Source: Thiomicrorhabdus sp. ZW0627 (GTDB taxonomy: Bacteria > Pseudomonadota > Gammaproteobacteria > Thiomicrospirales > Thiomicrospiraceae). Taken from it: 64,000 nt of DNA. The position numbers were made by a program, and so were the translations under genes. Within the stretch, counting starts at the first letter, position 1. Every line of letters starts with the position of its first letter. The stretch covers positions 65,667 to 129,666 of the forward strand of contig NZ_JARUQR010000002.1 in the NCBI RefSeq assembly GCF_029767005.1, given 5' to 3'. Positions 1 through 8,443 of the stretch are shown one piece after another. The notes beneath the pieces are model-generated. The model did no database searches, was not told the origin of the DNA, and saw only the letters and a program-made list of their open reading frames with translations.

Positions 1-2
1 AA

Positions 3-224
3 GCGGGAACGCGTTGGATCGTGGATTACAAAACCAGTTTCTTCGAAGGGGATGCTGACAAGATTGAAGCCTTCATCGAAAAACAGGTGGCGCACTATGA
101 ACCTCAGTTAGCCCGTTACGGCCGCTTGTTCGATGTGTTGGATGCAACGCAGCCGAATGGTGTAAAGGCGCAGAAGTGGGTGTTGTATTTCAGTTATCTG
201 GATCGCTGGGTTGAGTTGAACTAG
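3..224 (+). CDS. RecB/AddA-like exonuclease, C-terminal fragment (5' truncated)
   Basis: The reading frame is open from base 3, so only the C-terminal ~73 residues of a larger protein are present; the GTG at 21 is internal, not a start. The fragment contains IVDYKT, the motif-III Lys region of PD-(D/E)XK nucleases at the C-terminus of RecB/AddA-type helicase-nucleases. The following QVAHYEPQLARYGRL and VLYFSYLDRW segments fit the closing helix and strand of the same domain. Such enzymes resect double-strand breaks. The helicase part lies outside the window, so the exact family (AddA, RecB or a UvrD-nuclease) is not decided. Confidence 0.7.
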   Translation, partial: AGTRWIVDYKTSFFEGDADKIEAFIEKQVAHYEPQLARYGRLFDVLDATQPNGVKAQKWVLYFSYLDRWVELN

Positions 225-263
225 GCTCGATTTGCCGCCCGGACGGAAGTCCGAGTGGCCGTT

Positions 264-3200
264 TTAGAATTCGAAATCGTCCAGAACCAGAGCGTTGATC
301 TGTGAGGTGCTCTTCACCAGACTCTCGAATTCCGGCTGTGCGATAGGGCGGCTGAACAGGTAGCCCTGATAGACGTAACACTGGTTCTGGTTCAGGAAGT
401 CTTTCTGGTCGTACGTCTCCACACCTTCCGCGATAACTTCCAGTTTCAAAGTGTTTGACATGGCGATGATGGTTTTGACGATGATTGCGTCGTCATTGTC
501 CACCGTCAGGTCGCGGATAAAGGACTGGTCGATCTTGAGCTGCGACAGCGGCAGACGTTTCAGGTTCGACAGTGATGAGTGTCCGGTTCCGAAATCGTCC
601 ATCGAGAAACGCACGCCGATGTCGCGCAAGGCGTTCATGGTGAGGATGGTTTTCTCGATGTCTTTGACCACCACCGATTCGGTCAATTCCAGTTTCAGGT
701 AATTCGGATTGGCGCCGGTTTCTTCCAGAGTCTTCTTGACCTTCTCCACAAAGTCGTTTTCAGCAAATTGCTTGGCACTGACGTTAACCGCCAGTTTAAT
801 ATGGTTCAATTCAGGATCATTACGCCATTTGACCAGGGCTTCACAGGCGGTTTTCAGCACCCAGTCGCCGATTGGAACGATCAAGCCGGAATCTTCCGCC
901 AGTGGGATGAACTGGGCAGGGGAGATGAACCCCTTTTCAGGATGATTCCAACGAATCAACCCTTCTGCGTAGATGATTTCCGCGTGCTGGTTTACCTGAG
1001 GCTGGTAATAGAGTTCAAACTGCTTCTGGTCGATGGCAGCACGTAAATCCGCCTGCAAGCTGGCGAGCTGCTCAACGTTGGTCTGCATCTGTGGATCAAA
1101 GAAGCGCACCGTATTGCGACCATGTTTCTTGGCCTGGTACATTGCCAGATCGGCATGCATCAGAATTTCGTCCGAGTGGTTGTGGCGGCAATGAATAATT
1201 TCCACCCCGATACTTGGACTGGTGTGGTGGCTTTGATGCCCGACAGTGAACGGATTTCTGAAAATATCAAGAATCTTCAAGGCAACCTCTTCCGCATGGG
1301 TGGCGGCTTGTTCACTGTTCTCGCCGAGGTTTTCCATCAGGATAACGAACTCGTCTCCACCGATACGGGAGACCGTATCCACATCTCGTACCGCCGAGGA
1401 AAGACGGTTTGCGACTTCCTTGAGCAGTAGGTCACCGACCATATGACCTTTGGAGTCGTTCAGCGTCTTGAAGTTATCCAGATCGATGAAGAACAGGGCT
1501 CCGCACTGATGGGTTCTCTGGCTGTGGAGGATGGCTTGTTCGAGACGATCTAGTAATAGGCGTCGGTTAGGAAGTTTTGTTAACGGATCATAAAATGCGA
1601 GTCGCTGAATCTCTTCCTGTGCCTTGTGGCGTTCGGTAACGTCTGAGAAATTGGCTACGAATTGGGTGATTTTGCCGGTTTTGTCGACGACGGCGGTGAT
1701 GGTCAGCCATTCGAGATAGATGTCGCCATTCTTGCGTCGGTTCCAGATCTCACCTTGCCAAAAATGATTCTTCAACAGGTTCTGCCACATCTGACGATAG
1801 AACTCTTTATCCTGTACGCCCGAATTCAAAATGCGCGGCGTTTTGCCGATGACTTCGTCTTGGCTAAAGCCCGTCAGCTTGCTGAAGGCTTTGTTGGCTC
1901 TCAGAATGTTTCCCTTCGGATCGGTGATCATGATCCCTTCTTGGGTTTCGAAAGCGGTGGCTGCGATATGCAGCGCTTCGTCGATGGCTTTTTGATCGGT
2001 GATGTCCTTGAAACTGACAACCGAGCCTTTAAGACGGTTGTTGATGATTAGTGGCTGGCTGGAGACAGAGGCCAGCATCTCATGCCGGTTTTTTCTTATG
2101 AAGACGAGTTCGCCCTGGAAGGTTTCCCCGTTGTTGGCGGCTTCTTCGATTGGGCAGTGGTGTGCTCCCGTTGCTGTATCGAGCGCTTTATGGAATAAGT
2201 CATGAGGGTTGAGCCCAAGCAGCTCTTCTTCGGAATAGCCAAGTATTTTCTGCGCGGATTCGTTGGCGGTTGAGATCAGTCCGTCTGTATCGGTGACGTA
2301 CAGACCTTCTCCGATGGTGTTGTTGATACCCTCAAGGTAAGTTTGATATTGATACTGTTGTCTTCTTGACGCCAGTATGCGCCACAGACCGTATGCGAAC
2401 AGAATCACGATCAGAGTCAGGATCGTTCCGTAGGTCCACAAACGTTGGTGATTAACGGTGATTTCGTCGGCTTGGCTCAAGGAAATCAAGTAGGCCATGT
2501 TTTGTTGATTGATGTCGTGGATCGGAGTAAACGTCAACGCGTAATATGTCTTTCCGAACGGGTAGACCTTGGCAAACTCTTCACCATGATCGAGGTCGGC
2601 ATCCAGGGAAGGATCGTTTTTAGCAATCTCCGAGATGTCGTGCATGGTCTGCGATAGTGGCAGAGGTGTTTGCGGAAGGATTCTAAAGGCATCCTCTTCC
2701 AGCCATTCGGATGAAATCGGGCTGGGTGAGTAGATGTAGGAGAACTGTTTGAAACTCTTGGCTTCCAACAATTTTCGATTGTACAGAATGGTGAATTCAT
2801 GCTGTGGATTGAACAGCGCAATCTCTTTTCTCAAGGATTCGAATTTTTGGCTGAGTTCGACACTTCCCAAGTGACGTCCTTTGTAGATGATCGGGAAGAC
2901 GTGGCGCAGGCCGGATATGATTTTACCGCTTTCGTAGGCGTATACCGGGCGCAGGGTCTGGTTGGCTTTGACGACGGTAGGGCGAGCCTGGCTCAGATCA
3001 TCACCGAACTTCTCAGGTTGGTGAAAACGCAGGAAACTGTGGTTATCCGCGGTATGAAAATGCAGCTGGAAATGTCCGTCATTTTGGCGAAGTCGTTTCT
3101 GGTAATAAGGGTAGAGAAGACGGTAGAGATCAATTCGCGCTTGTTGCTCTAATCTTGGGTTTTGCGCCTTTACAAGTAATTCGAGCACTTCCGGTTGGTA

Positions 3201-3422
3201 GATTTCAGATTGGAAGCGAGCTTCTACACCGCGCTGGAACATTTTGGTTGCAGCTTGCCAGGCGATTTCTTGTTTAGAGATGAGCTCATCCAGATAAGTC
3301 TGGTTATCGGTTTTGTATACTTGATAAAGTCCTTGGAAGAGGACGATCCAGACCAGTAGACTGAACGCAATGGCCGTTCCCCAGTCTCTTAGGTGATACT
3401 GTTTTTTCGAGTTGTTTATCAT
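264..3422 (-). CDS. Membrane sensor with Cache, PAS, PAS, GGDEF and EAL domains (c-di-GMP turnover)
   Basis: A 1052-residue inner-membrane protein. One membrane segment at ~16-33 and a second at ~331-350 enclose a periplasmic region that looks like a double Cache domain (around 125-195 it has FLRFHQPEKFGDDLS and GLRHVFPI). Two cytoplasmic PAS domains follow (~360-475 and ~485-598), then GGDEF (~605-775) and EAL (~785-1045). The cyclase signature GGDEF (688-692) is intact, with an upstream RDVD inhibitory-site motif (679-682). The phosphodiesterase signature reads EGL (820-822) rather than EAL, but its Glu, the DDFGTG loop (942-947) and KIDQSFI remain, so both activities are possible. Its ATG overlaps the stop of the upstream binding-protein gene by one base, which indicates co-translation and suggests that protein supplies the signal. 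Confidence 0.93.
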   Translation of the reverse strand: MINNSKKQYHLRDWGTAIAFSLLVWIVLFQGLYQVYKTDNQTYLDELISKQEIAWQAATKMFQRGVEARFQSEIYQPEVLELLVKAQNPRLEQQARIDLYRLLYPYYQKRLRQNDGHFQLHFHTADNHSFLRFHQPEKFGDDLSQARPTVVKANQTLRPVYAYESGKIISGLRHVFPIIYKGRHLGSVELSQKFESLRKEIALFNPQHEFTILYNRKLLEAKSFKQFSYIYSPSPISSEWLEEDAFRILPQTPLPLSQTMHDISEIAKNDPSLDADLDHGEEFAKVYPFGKTYYALTFTPIHDINQQNMAYLISLSQADEITVNHQRLWTYGTILTLIVILFAYGLWRILASRRQQYQYQTYLEGINNTIGEGLYVTDTDGLISTANESAQKILGYSEEELLGLNPHDLFHKALDTATGAHHCPIEEAANNGETFQGELVFIRKNRHEMLASVSSQPLIINNRLKGSVVSFKDITDQKAIDEALHIAATAFETQEGIMITDPKGNILRANKAFSKLTGFSQDEVIGKTPRILNSGVQDKEFYRQMWQNLLKNHFWQGEIWNRRKNGDIYLEWLTITAVVDKTGKITQFVANFSDVTERHKAQEEIQRLAFYDPLTKLPNRRLLLDRLEQAILHSQRTHQCGALFFIDLDNFKTLNDSKGHMVGDLLLKEVANRLSSAVRDVDTVSRIGGDEFVILMENLGENSEQAATHAEEVALKILDIFRNPFTVGHQSHHTSPSIGVEIIHCRHNHSDEILMHADLAMYQAKKHGRNTVRFFDPQMQTNVEQLASLQADLRAAIDQKQFELYYQPQVNQHAEIIYAEGLIRWNHPEKGFISPAQFIPLAEDSGLIVPIGDWVLKTACEALVKWRNDPELNHIKLAVNVSAKQFAENDFVEKVKKTLEETGANPNYLKLELTESVVVKDIEKTILTMNALRDIGVRFSMDDFGTGHSSLSNLKRLPLSQLKIDQSFIRDLTVDNDDAIIVKTIIAMSNTLKLEVIAEGVETYDQKDFLNQNQCYVYQGYLFSRPIAQPEFESLVKSTSQINALVLDDFEF

Positions 3423-4333
3423 TATTTTGAACGCCCCAGGCTTTCATAGTCTACGTGGCTGTTACGTTCAATCACTTTAAGTTCTTCAAAAAGCTTCATT
3501 GAAACTGGGCTAAAGCCGGTAGATCCCAACCCCCATGAAACGTCAGGTTCGTAGTCCAACATGGCTTTTTTCGCCTGTTCAAGCTGTTGTGCGGACAGAG
3601 TTTTTGGATTGCCGGCAATGATGAACTGGGGCAGCGGTTGGGAAGATGCGAGTATTTTAAGGCCAAAGTTTGAATAGCGTTCGGCTATGAATTTTGCCAG
3701 ACCACCTATCTGATATTCGTTGCGCATTAAGGATAATGCAACCCGTTGGTGGGAGCCGGTAAAGTGATAATCCATTTGAGACAGTTTTAAACCTTGCTGT
3801 TTTAAAAGGTGTTCTGTCATGAGCCAACCGCAGGTTGAGAGAGGGTCTGTCAGAGCCACTTTGACGTTGGGCATCTCAGCAAGTTCCCTGATGCTTTTGA
3901 TTCCGTCCACCGGTGCCGCCAGTACGCATCGGTGATGCCCCGATTCTAATTGTTGGTTGACCGAAACTAAGGGGGAAATCCAGGACGCCCGTTTGCTTAA
4001 TTGAAGATAGAAGAGAGGACCCGCTTCCACAAAGTCGATTTCTCCATTCTGAAACGCTTTTAGAATGGATTTGTTGTCATCGTAAAGTTTTGGGATGACT
4101 GGGCGGTTTAAAGCGGTTTGAAGTAGTTGAATGAGTGCCTGGCTTTTGGCGACGCTTCGTTTGGCATTGCTCATCGGCAGGGGGGCAAAATAGAGTGCTG
4201 ATGCTGAATCGGGCTGGTTGTCCGCGTAGCCTTTAACGCTGAATAGTGCCGTCAGCAAAACGACGGAAAAAATGCCGATCCGTTGTCGTAATGATGTTAG
4301 CGCATTGTTTTTTGAAAATTGCGTGTTCGGCAC
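3422..4333 (-). CDS. PhnD-type periplasmic substrate-binding protein
   Basis: A 303-residue protein with an N-terminal hydrophobic segment (~20-33) and a likely signal-peptidase site after VKGYA. The mature part has the PhnD/SsuA/transferrin-like fold signature: an early FAPLPM strand, DFVEAGPLFYLQ near 110, DPLSTCGWLMTEHLL near 175 and a late VSWGLGSTGFSPV segment. Family members bind phosphonate or other small anions; the ligand cannot be read here. No ABC permease or ATPase gene lies nearby. The only partner is the overlapping Cache/GGDEF/EAL gene downstream, so a sensory role is more likely than uptake. The start is GTG with a stop two codons upstream and no in-frame ATG nearby; the ribosome site is weak. 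Confidence 0.85.
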   Translation of the reverse strand: MPNTQFSKNNALTSLRQRIGIFSVVLLTALFSVKGYADNQPDSASALYFAPLPMSNAKRSVAKSQALIQLLQTALNRPVIPKLYDDNKSILKAFQNGEIDFVEAGPLFYLQLSKRASWISPLVSVNQQLESGHHRCVLAAPVDGIKSIRELAEMPNVKVALTDPLSTCGWLMTEHLLKQQGLKLSQMDYHFTGSHQRVALSLMRNEYQIGGLAKFIAERYSNFGLKILASSQPLPQFIIAGNPKTLSAQQLEQAKKAMLDYEPDVSWGLGSTGFSPVSMKLFEELKVIERNSHVDYESLGRSK

Positions 4334-4632
4334 TCTTTATGTATCGGAAATTAGTATTTAATAATATCAGCCATACTAGCATAAAAACGGGAATAGAGAA
4401 CTCGTATTCTCTCGTATTTATCGGGCATTTTACGGTTTTTATATTTGAGTGTTTTACTGGGGTATTACAGGGAGTTGTGCTTTTTCTTTACAATCCATTC
4501 ATTCAAAATTGTGTAGGTTATTTGAACGTGGCAGGCTAAAGTTGGTGTCGTAATCGTGTCGATCTGTTGAGGACGCGTGACATCCAGATTAAGATAGTTC
4601 GACATTAATACAGCATGGGAAAGGGAAAAGAC

Positions 4633-5316
4633 ATGGAAAAAACGCAAGCGCAGATCTTGAAACACCATGGTGGTGACGGCGAACACGCACGAGAGATGAT
4701 CACCTCTACTTACGAGCGGCGTCACGATATCGATTTCTGGGAGTTCTGGAATGCTCAGATGAACGGTGTGATTCAGCCGGGCGATGTGTTAATGGATTTG
4801 GGTGCGGGCATCGGGCAGTTCATGAACGATTTGTCGCTGCGGTATCCGCGCAATACCGTGGTGGGTATCGAAGCCGCGCCTTATATGTTGACGGCTCAAC
4901 TGCCACTGGCTGAAAACGGTCGTATGCTTCAAGACGACCTCAATGATCCGAAAGCCAATATTGGAGAAGGCAAAGTGGCGACCGTGATGGCGAACATGCT
5001 GGTGCATGAGCTGCCGCAGCCGGTATTGATGTTCAAGGCGGTTCATCGCTGGCTGAAGCCGGGCGGGCGTTTTTGCATTATTGATCTGGTTCGCCAGCCG
5101 TTGGCGGATTATCTGACGCACCGTTATCCTGAAAAGACTTTGTGGAATGAAGACGTAGGGCGCGATGAAATCGAAGATGTCTTCGACCATTTTCTGGAGC
5201 ACAATCGTTACCACGCGGATGACATCGTGTTCATGTTAACCAGTCTCGGATTCAAGGTTGTGGAGTGTACACCGCAACGTGACGGACGTTTTGTACGTAT
5301 CGTGGTGGAAAAGTAA
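4633..5316 (+). CDS. Class I SAM-dependent methyltransferase
   Basis: A 227-residue cytosolic protein with a Rossmann methyltransferase core: the SAM-binding glycine motif DLGAGIGQF near residue 60, an acidic second strand (VVGIEAAPY) and motif III/IV segments including LKPGGRFCIIDL. The substrate is unknown; the C-terminal layout (DDIVFMLTSLGFKVVE) is like small-molecule or lipid methyltransferases of the UbiE-like group. An in-frame ATG lies 18 bases upstream at 4615, but the AGGGA at 4622-4626 favours the ATG at 4633. The gene stands alone, divergent from the binding-protein gene and ended by a strong terminator. The ~300-base upstream gap shows no clear element beyond AT-rich sequence. 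Confidence 0.8.
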   Translation: MEKTQAQILKHHGGDGEHAREMITSTYERRHDIDFWEFWNAQMNGVIQPGDVLMDLGAGIGQFMNDLSLRYPRNTVVGIEAAPYMLTAQLPLAENGRMLQDDLNDPKANIGEGKVATVMANMLVHELPQPVLMFKAVHRWLKPGGRFCIIDLVRQPLADYLTHRYPEKTLWNEDVGRDEIEDVFDHFLEHNRYHADDIVFMLTSLGFKVVECTPQRDGRFVRIVVEK

Positions 5317-5340
5317 CCTTAAGTTCATCTTGAACATTTT

Positions 5341-5385
5341 GAACAGGCCTGCTTGATATTATTCAGGCAGGCCTGTTCGTTTTTT
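5341..5385 (+). terminator. Intrinsic terminator built from two CAGGCCTG palindromes
   Basis: A 12-bp perfect stem pairs GAACAGGCCTGC (5341-5352) with GCAGGCCTGTTC (5367-5378) around a 14-base loop, followed by a T run (5380-5385). Each arm contains one copy of the window-wide CAGGCCTG repeat. It starts 25 bases after the methyltransferase stop codon. Confidence 0.9.
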
Positions 5386-5567
5386 GGCAACTTGAAAAAT
5401 CCTGACGGCCTGATTTTTTGAATGATTGAGTGATGATGACTCTCTCCGAAAAATTACCACTTTCAGTCTGGATAAAACGCATTAATAAGCGTAAGCTAAC
5501 TGGCAGTCAATGCAGCTTCGTACTGTTCAATTTACGATCCGGAATCCGATTCGACAGGAGTGCAACC

Positions 5568-8048
5568 ATGTCTACCGAAATGTCCTTTTCTTCAAGCAGT
5601 TTCATCCGTTTTTTCAGTGAATTAGGTATCGAAGATATTCCGTTAGTCGGCGGAAAAAATGCCTCTCTGGGTGAAATGTACCAAAGTCTGGTACCTCAAG
5701 GCGTACCGATTCCAAACGGCTTTGCAATCACCTCGGCAGCCTATCGTGCCATCCTTGATGAGAATGATCTGTGGACGAAGTTGCATGAGGTGTTGGATCC
5801 ATTAGATGCCGAAAGCACTCAGGATTTGCAACGTCGTGGTGCGCAGGCGAGAGATTTGATCTATAACGCCAAACTGCCTGATGAATTGTATAAAGAGATG
5901 GTGTCGGCTTATGAGGTGCTGATTTCCGAATACGGTCAACATATCTCCCTGGCCGTTCGCAGTTCAGCGACGGCGGAGGATTTACCGACCGCGAGTTTTG
6001 CCGGCCAACAGGACACCTATTTGAACATCTCCGGTTTGGCGGCCTACGTCGATGCGTGCAAACACTGTTTTGCCAGTCTCTTTACCGACCGGGCGATTCA
6101 CTACCGTATTGATCAGGGATTCGGACATTTCGATGTGGCGCTTTCGATTGGGGTGCAGTTAATGGTGCGTTCCGATATCGCCGCTTCCGGCGTCATGTTC
6201 TCGATTGACACAGAAACCGGTTTCAAGGACGTGGTTCTGATAACCGGAGCCTATGGTTTGGGTGAGAACGTGGTTCAGGGTGCGGTTGATCCGGATGAAT
6301 TTTACGTGCATAAGCCGACATTCAATAAAGGTTTTAGAGGGGTGGTGAAACGCCATCTGGGTGCCAAGAAAATCAAGATGATTTATGCGACCGACACCAA
6401 CCGCCGCCAGCCGGTTCGAAACGTGCCGACCAGCATGGCGGAACGCAGGAGTTTCTGTATTACCGATCAGGAAGCGTTGAGCCTGGCCGATTACGCTATC
6501 AAGATCGAAAAATATTACAGCGAGAAGGCCGGAACAGAGCGTCCAATGGATATGGAATGGGCGAAGGACGGCGTGACCGGAGATCTGTTTGTTGTTCAAG
6601 CGCGTCCGGAAACGGTAGCCTCGCAGCGTAAGGGATCGATTCTTGAGCGTTATGAATTGACTGGCGCTCCATCGACGCCGATTGCCGTGGGGCGTTCAGT
6701 AGGTAGTAAAGTGGTTAGCGGAAGAGCTCGAGTCATTTCGTCGGTTGAGTTCTTGCATGAGTTCCAGGAAGGGGAAATTTTAATTTCCGACATCACTACT
6801 CCGGATTGGGAACCGGTGATGAAAAAGGCCGCTGCCTTGGTCACCAACCGGGGAGGGCGAACTTGTCACGCCGCCATCATTGCTCGTGAACTCGGGATTC
6901 CCGCTGTCGTGGGAACCGGCAAGGGAACCGAATTGATCAAAACCGGGCAGTTGCTGACTGTGTCTTGTGCAGAAGGGGATGAAGGCCGAGTCTATGAAGG
7001 CGAAGTTCCTTACAAAATTATTCAGACCGATCTGGAGAGTCTGGAACGCCCTAAAACCGAAGTGATGATGAATCTGGGTAATCCGGAGCTTTCGTTCCAG
7101 TTGAATTCGATTCCCAACGATGGTATCGGTCTGGCACGTATGGAATTCATCATCAACAACAGCATTCAGGCGCACCCGCAGGCACTATTGAACCCGCAGT
7201 TGGTCAGCAGTGAAAAAGAACGAAGCAAAGTTGAGGCGTTAATTGAAGGTTTTGACGATGGTGAACATTATTTCGTGCAGAAGCTTTCTGAAGGCATCGG
7301 TACCATCGCTTCCGGGTTTTATCCCAAGCCGGTGGTGATGCGTCTGTCGGACTTTAAATCCAATGAATATTCTGCCCTGATCGGTGGGAGCGATTTCGAA
7401 GCCAAGGAAGAGAACCCGATGATCGGGTTCCGTGGTGCATCGCGTTATAATGATGCTGAATACAAAGCGAGTTTTGCCTTGGAGTGTAAGGCGATCAAAC
7501 GGGTACGTGAAGTGATGGGCTTGGATAACGTCATCATCATGGTACCTTTCTGCCGCCGTTTGGATGAGGCGAAAAGCGTCATCGACAATCTGGCGGAGAA
7601 CGGACTGGTGCGAGGTGTGAACGGTTTGAAGGTTTACATGATGGTGGAAATCCCCAACAACGTCTTGCTGATTGATGACTTTGCGGCTTATTTTGATGGC
7701 TTCTCCATCGGAACCAACGACCTGACTCAGTTGGTGTTAGGTGTGGACCGTGATTCCGAAAAGGTAGCGTTCGACTATGACGAGCGTGATCCGGGCGTCA
7801 AGAAAATGGTACTGATGGCGATCGAAGGTGCTCATCGTCACGGTAAGCACATCAGTATTTGCGGACAGGCTCCTTCGGATTACCCGGAATTTGCTGAGTT
7901 TCTGGTTAAAGCCGGTATTGACGCGATGAGCCTGAATCCTGATTCGGTCTTGAAGACACTTCCGGTGGTATTGAGAGCGGAACAACGTTATCAGAGTGCT
8001 AAGGAAGAGTTGAATCTTCCTGTGGATAACTTTGGGATAAGTGGATAA
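5568..8048 (+). CDS. ppsA: Phosphoenolpyruvate synthase
   Basis: Converts pyruvate and ATP to phosphoenolpyruvate, AMP and phosphate, the entry step of gluconeogenesis. The order is: N-terminal ATP-grasp/pyruvate-binding domain (LVGGKNASLGEMY, AVRSSATAEDLPTASFAGQ), central phosphohistidine domain (GGRTCHAAIIARELGIP, phospho-His434), and C-terminal PEP-binding barrel (GTNDLTQLVLGVDRD, and the acid/base Cys765 in ISICGQAPS). I chose the ATG at 5568, preceded by AGGAG at 5556-5560, giving 826 residues; an in-frame start 138 bases upstream would add an unconserved leader. Escherichia coli PpsA has 792 residues. No ppsR regulator is adjacent. In an autotroph this enzyme would feed biosynthesis from fixed carbon. 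Confidence 0.96.
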   Translation: MSTEMSFSSSSFIRFFSELGIEDIPLVGGKNASLGEMYQSLVPQGVPIPNGFAITSAAYRAILDENDLWTKLHEVLDPLDAESTQDLQRRGAQARDLIYNAKLPDELYKEMVSAYEVLISEYGQHISLAVRSSATAEDLPTASFAGQQDTYLNISGLAAYVDACKHCFASLFTDRAIHYRIDQGFGHFDVALSIGVQLMVRSDIAASGVMFSIDTETGFKDVVLITGAYGLGENVVQGAVDPDEFYVHKPTFNKGFRGVVKRHLGAKKIKMIYATDTNRRQPVRNVPTSMAERRSFCITDQEALSLADYAIKIEKYYSEKAGTERPMDMEWAKDGVTGDLFVVQARPETVASQRKGSILERYELTGAPSTPIAVGRSVGSKVVSGRARVISSVEFLHEFQEGEILISDITTPDWEPVMKKAAALVTNRGGRTCHAAIIARELGIPAVVGTGKGTELIKTGQLLTVSCAEGDEGRVYEGEVPYKIIQTDLESLERPKTEVMMNLGNPELSFQLNSIPNDGIGLARMEFIINNSIQAHPQALLNPQLVSSEKERSKVEALIEGFDDGEHYFVQKLSEGIGTIASGFYPKPVVMRLSDFKSNEYSALIGGSDFEAKEENPMIGFRGASRYNDAEYKASFALECKAIKRVREVMGLDNVIIMVPFCRRLDEAKSVIDNLAENGLVRGVNGLKVYMMVEIPNNVLLIDDFAAYFDGFSIGTNDLTQLVLGVDRDSEKVAFDYDERDPGVKKMVLMAIEGAHRHGKHISICGQAPSDYPEFAEFLVKAGIDAMSLNPDSVLKTLPVVLRAEQRYQSAKEELNLPVDNFGISG

Positions 8049-8065
8049 AGCTCAAATAAAGGCAA

Positions 8066-8443
8066 TCAAATTCCGAAGGCGTTTTCGATGCGTTCGGGAT
8101 CGTTTTGGTTCTCCAATAGGGTGAGTACGTCGAATTGCATGGCGGCGTTTTGCAGGTCGGGGTGTTTGAGAAGGTAGTGTTGGGCGCACCGTATGATGCG
8201 TTGCTGTTGTTGCGCTGTGACGAATTCCGCCGGGTGGCCGTAATCGGTTGAACGGCGGTATTTGACTTCGAAAAACACCAGCGTGTTTTGTTGCTGGTCA
8301 AGACCAATCAGGTCGATCTCTCCACCACGGCAGTGGTAGTTGTTTTCCAGAATTTTAAATCCTTGTCGGCGTAACCAATCGGCCGCTTGTCTTTCCTTTT
8401 CCTGTCCGATTCGTTTGCTTTTAAGGCGTTGCAGGAGTTTCAT
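8066..8443 (-). CDS. yraN: YraN/UPF0102 family nuclease-like protein
   Basis: A 125-residue protein of the UPF0102 family, which has a Holliday-junction-resolvase-like restriction-endonuclease fold. The core motif is visible as GGEIDLIGLD followed by LVFFEVKYR, the Asp and Glu-x-Lys residues of this superfamily. The function in cells is not established. The chosen ATG (MKLLQRLKSKR) overlaps the 3' end of lpoA by 23 bases, the yraM-yraN order known from enterobacteria. A longer frame reaching 8524 lies wholly inside lpoA and would add a non-family leader. It converges on ppsA with only 17 bases between the stop codons and no terminator seen. Confidence 0.88.
   Translation of the reverse strand: MKLLQRLKSKRIGQEKERQAADWLRRQGFKILENNYHCRGGEIDLIGLDQQQNTLVFFEVKYRRSTDYGHPAEFVTAQQQQRIIRCAQHYLLKHPDLQNAAMQFDVLTLLENQNDPERIENAFGI

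Noticed and set aside
579-2205. Plus-strand open frames of 66-155 codons opposite the GGDEF/EAL gene
   Set aside because: They are antisense shadows of a clearly conserved coding sequence and have no recognisable domains or ribosome sites.
5430-5567. Longer ppsA start adding 46 residues
   Set aside because: The AGGAG at 5556-5560 and the usual family N-terminus support the ATG at 5568.
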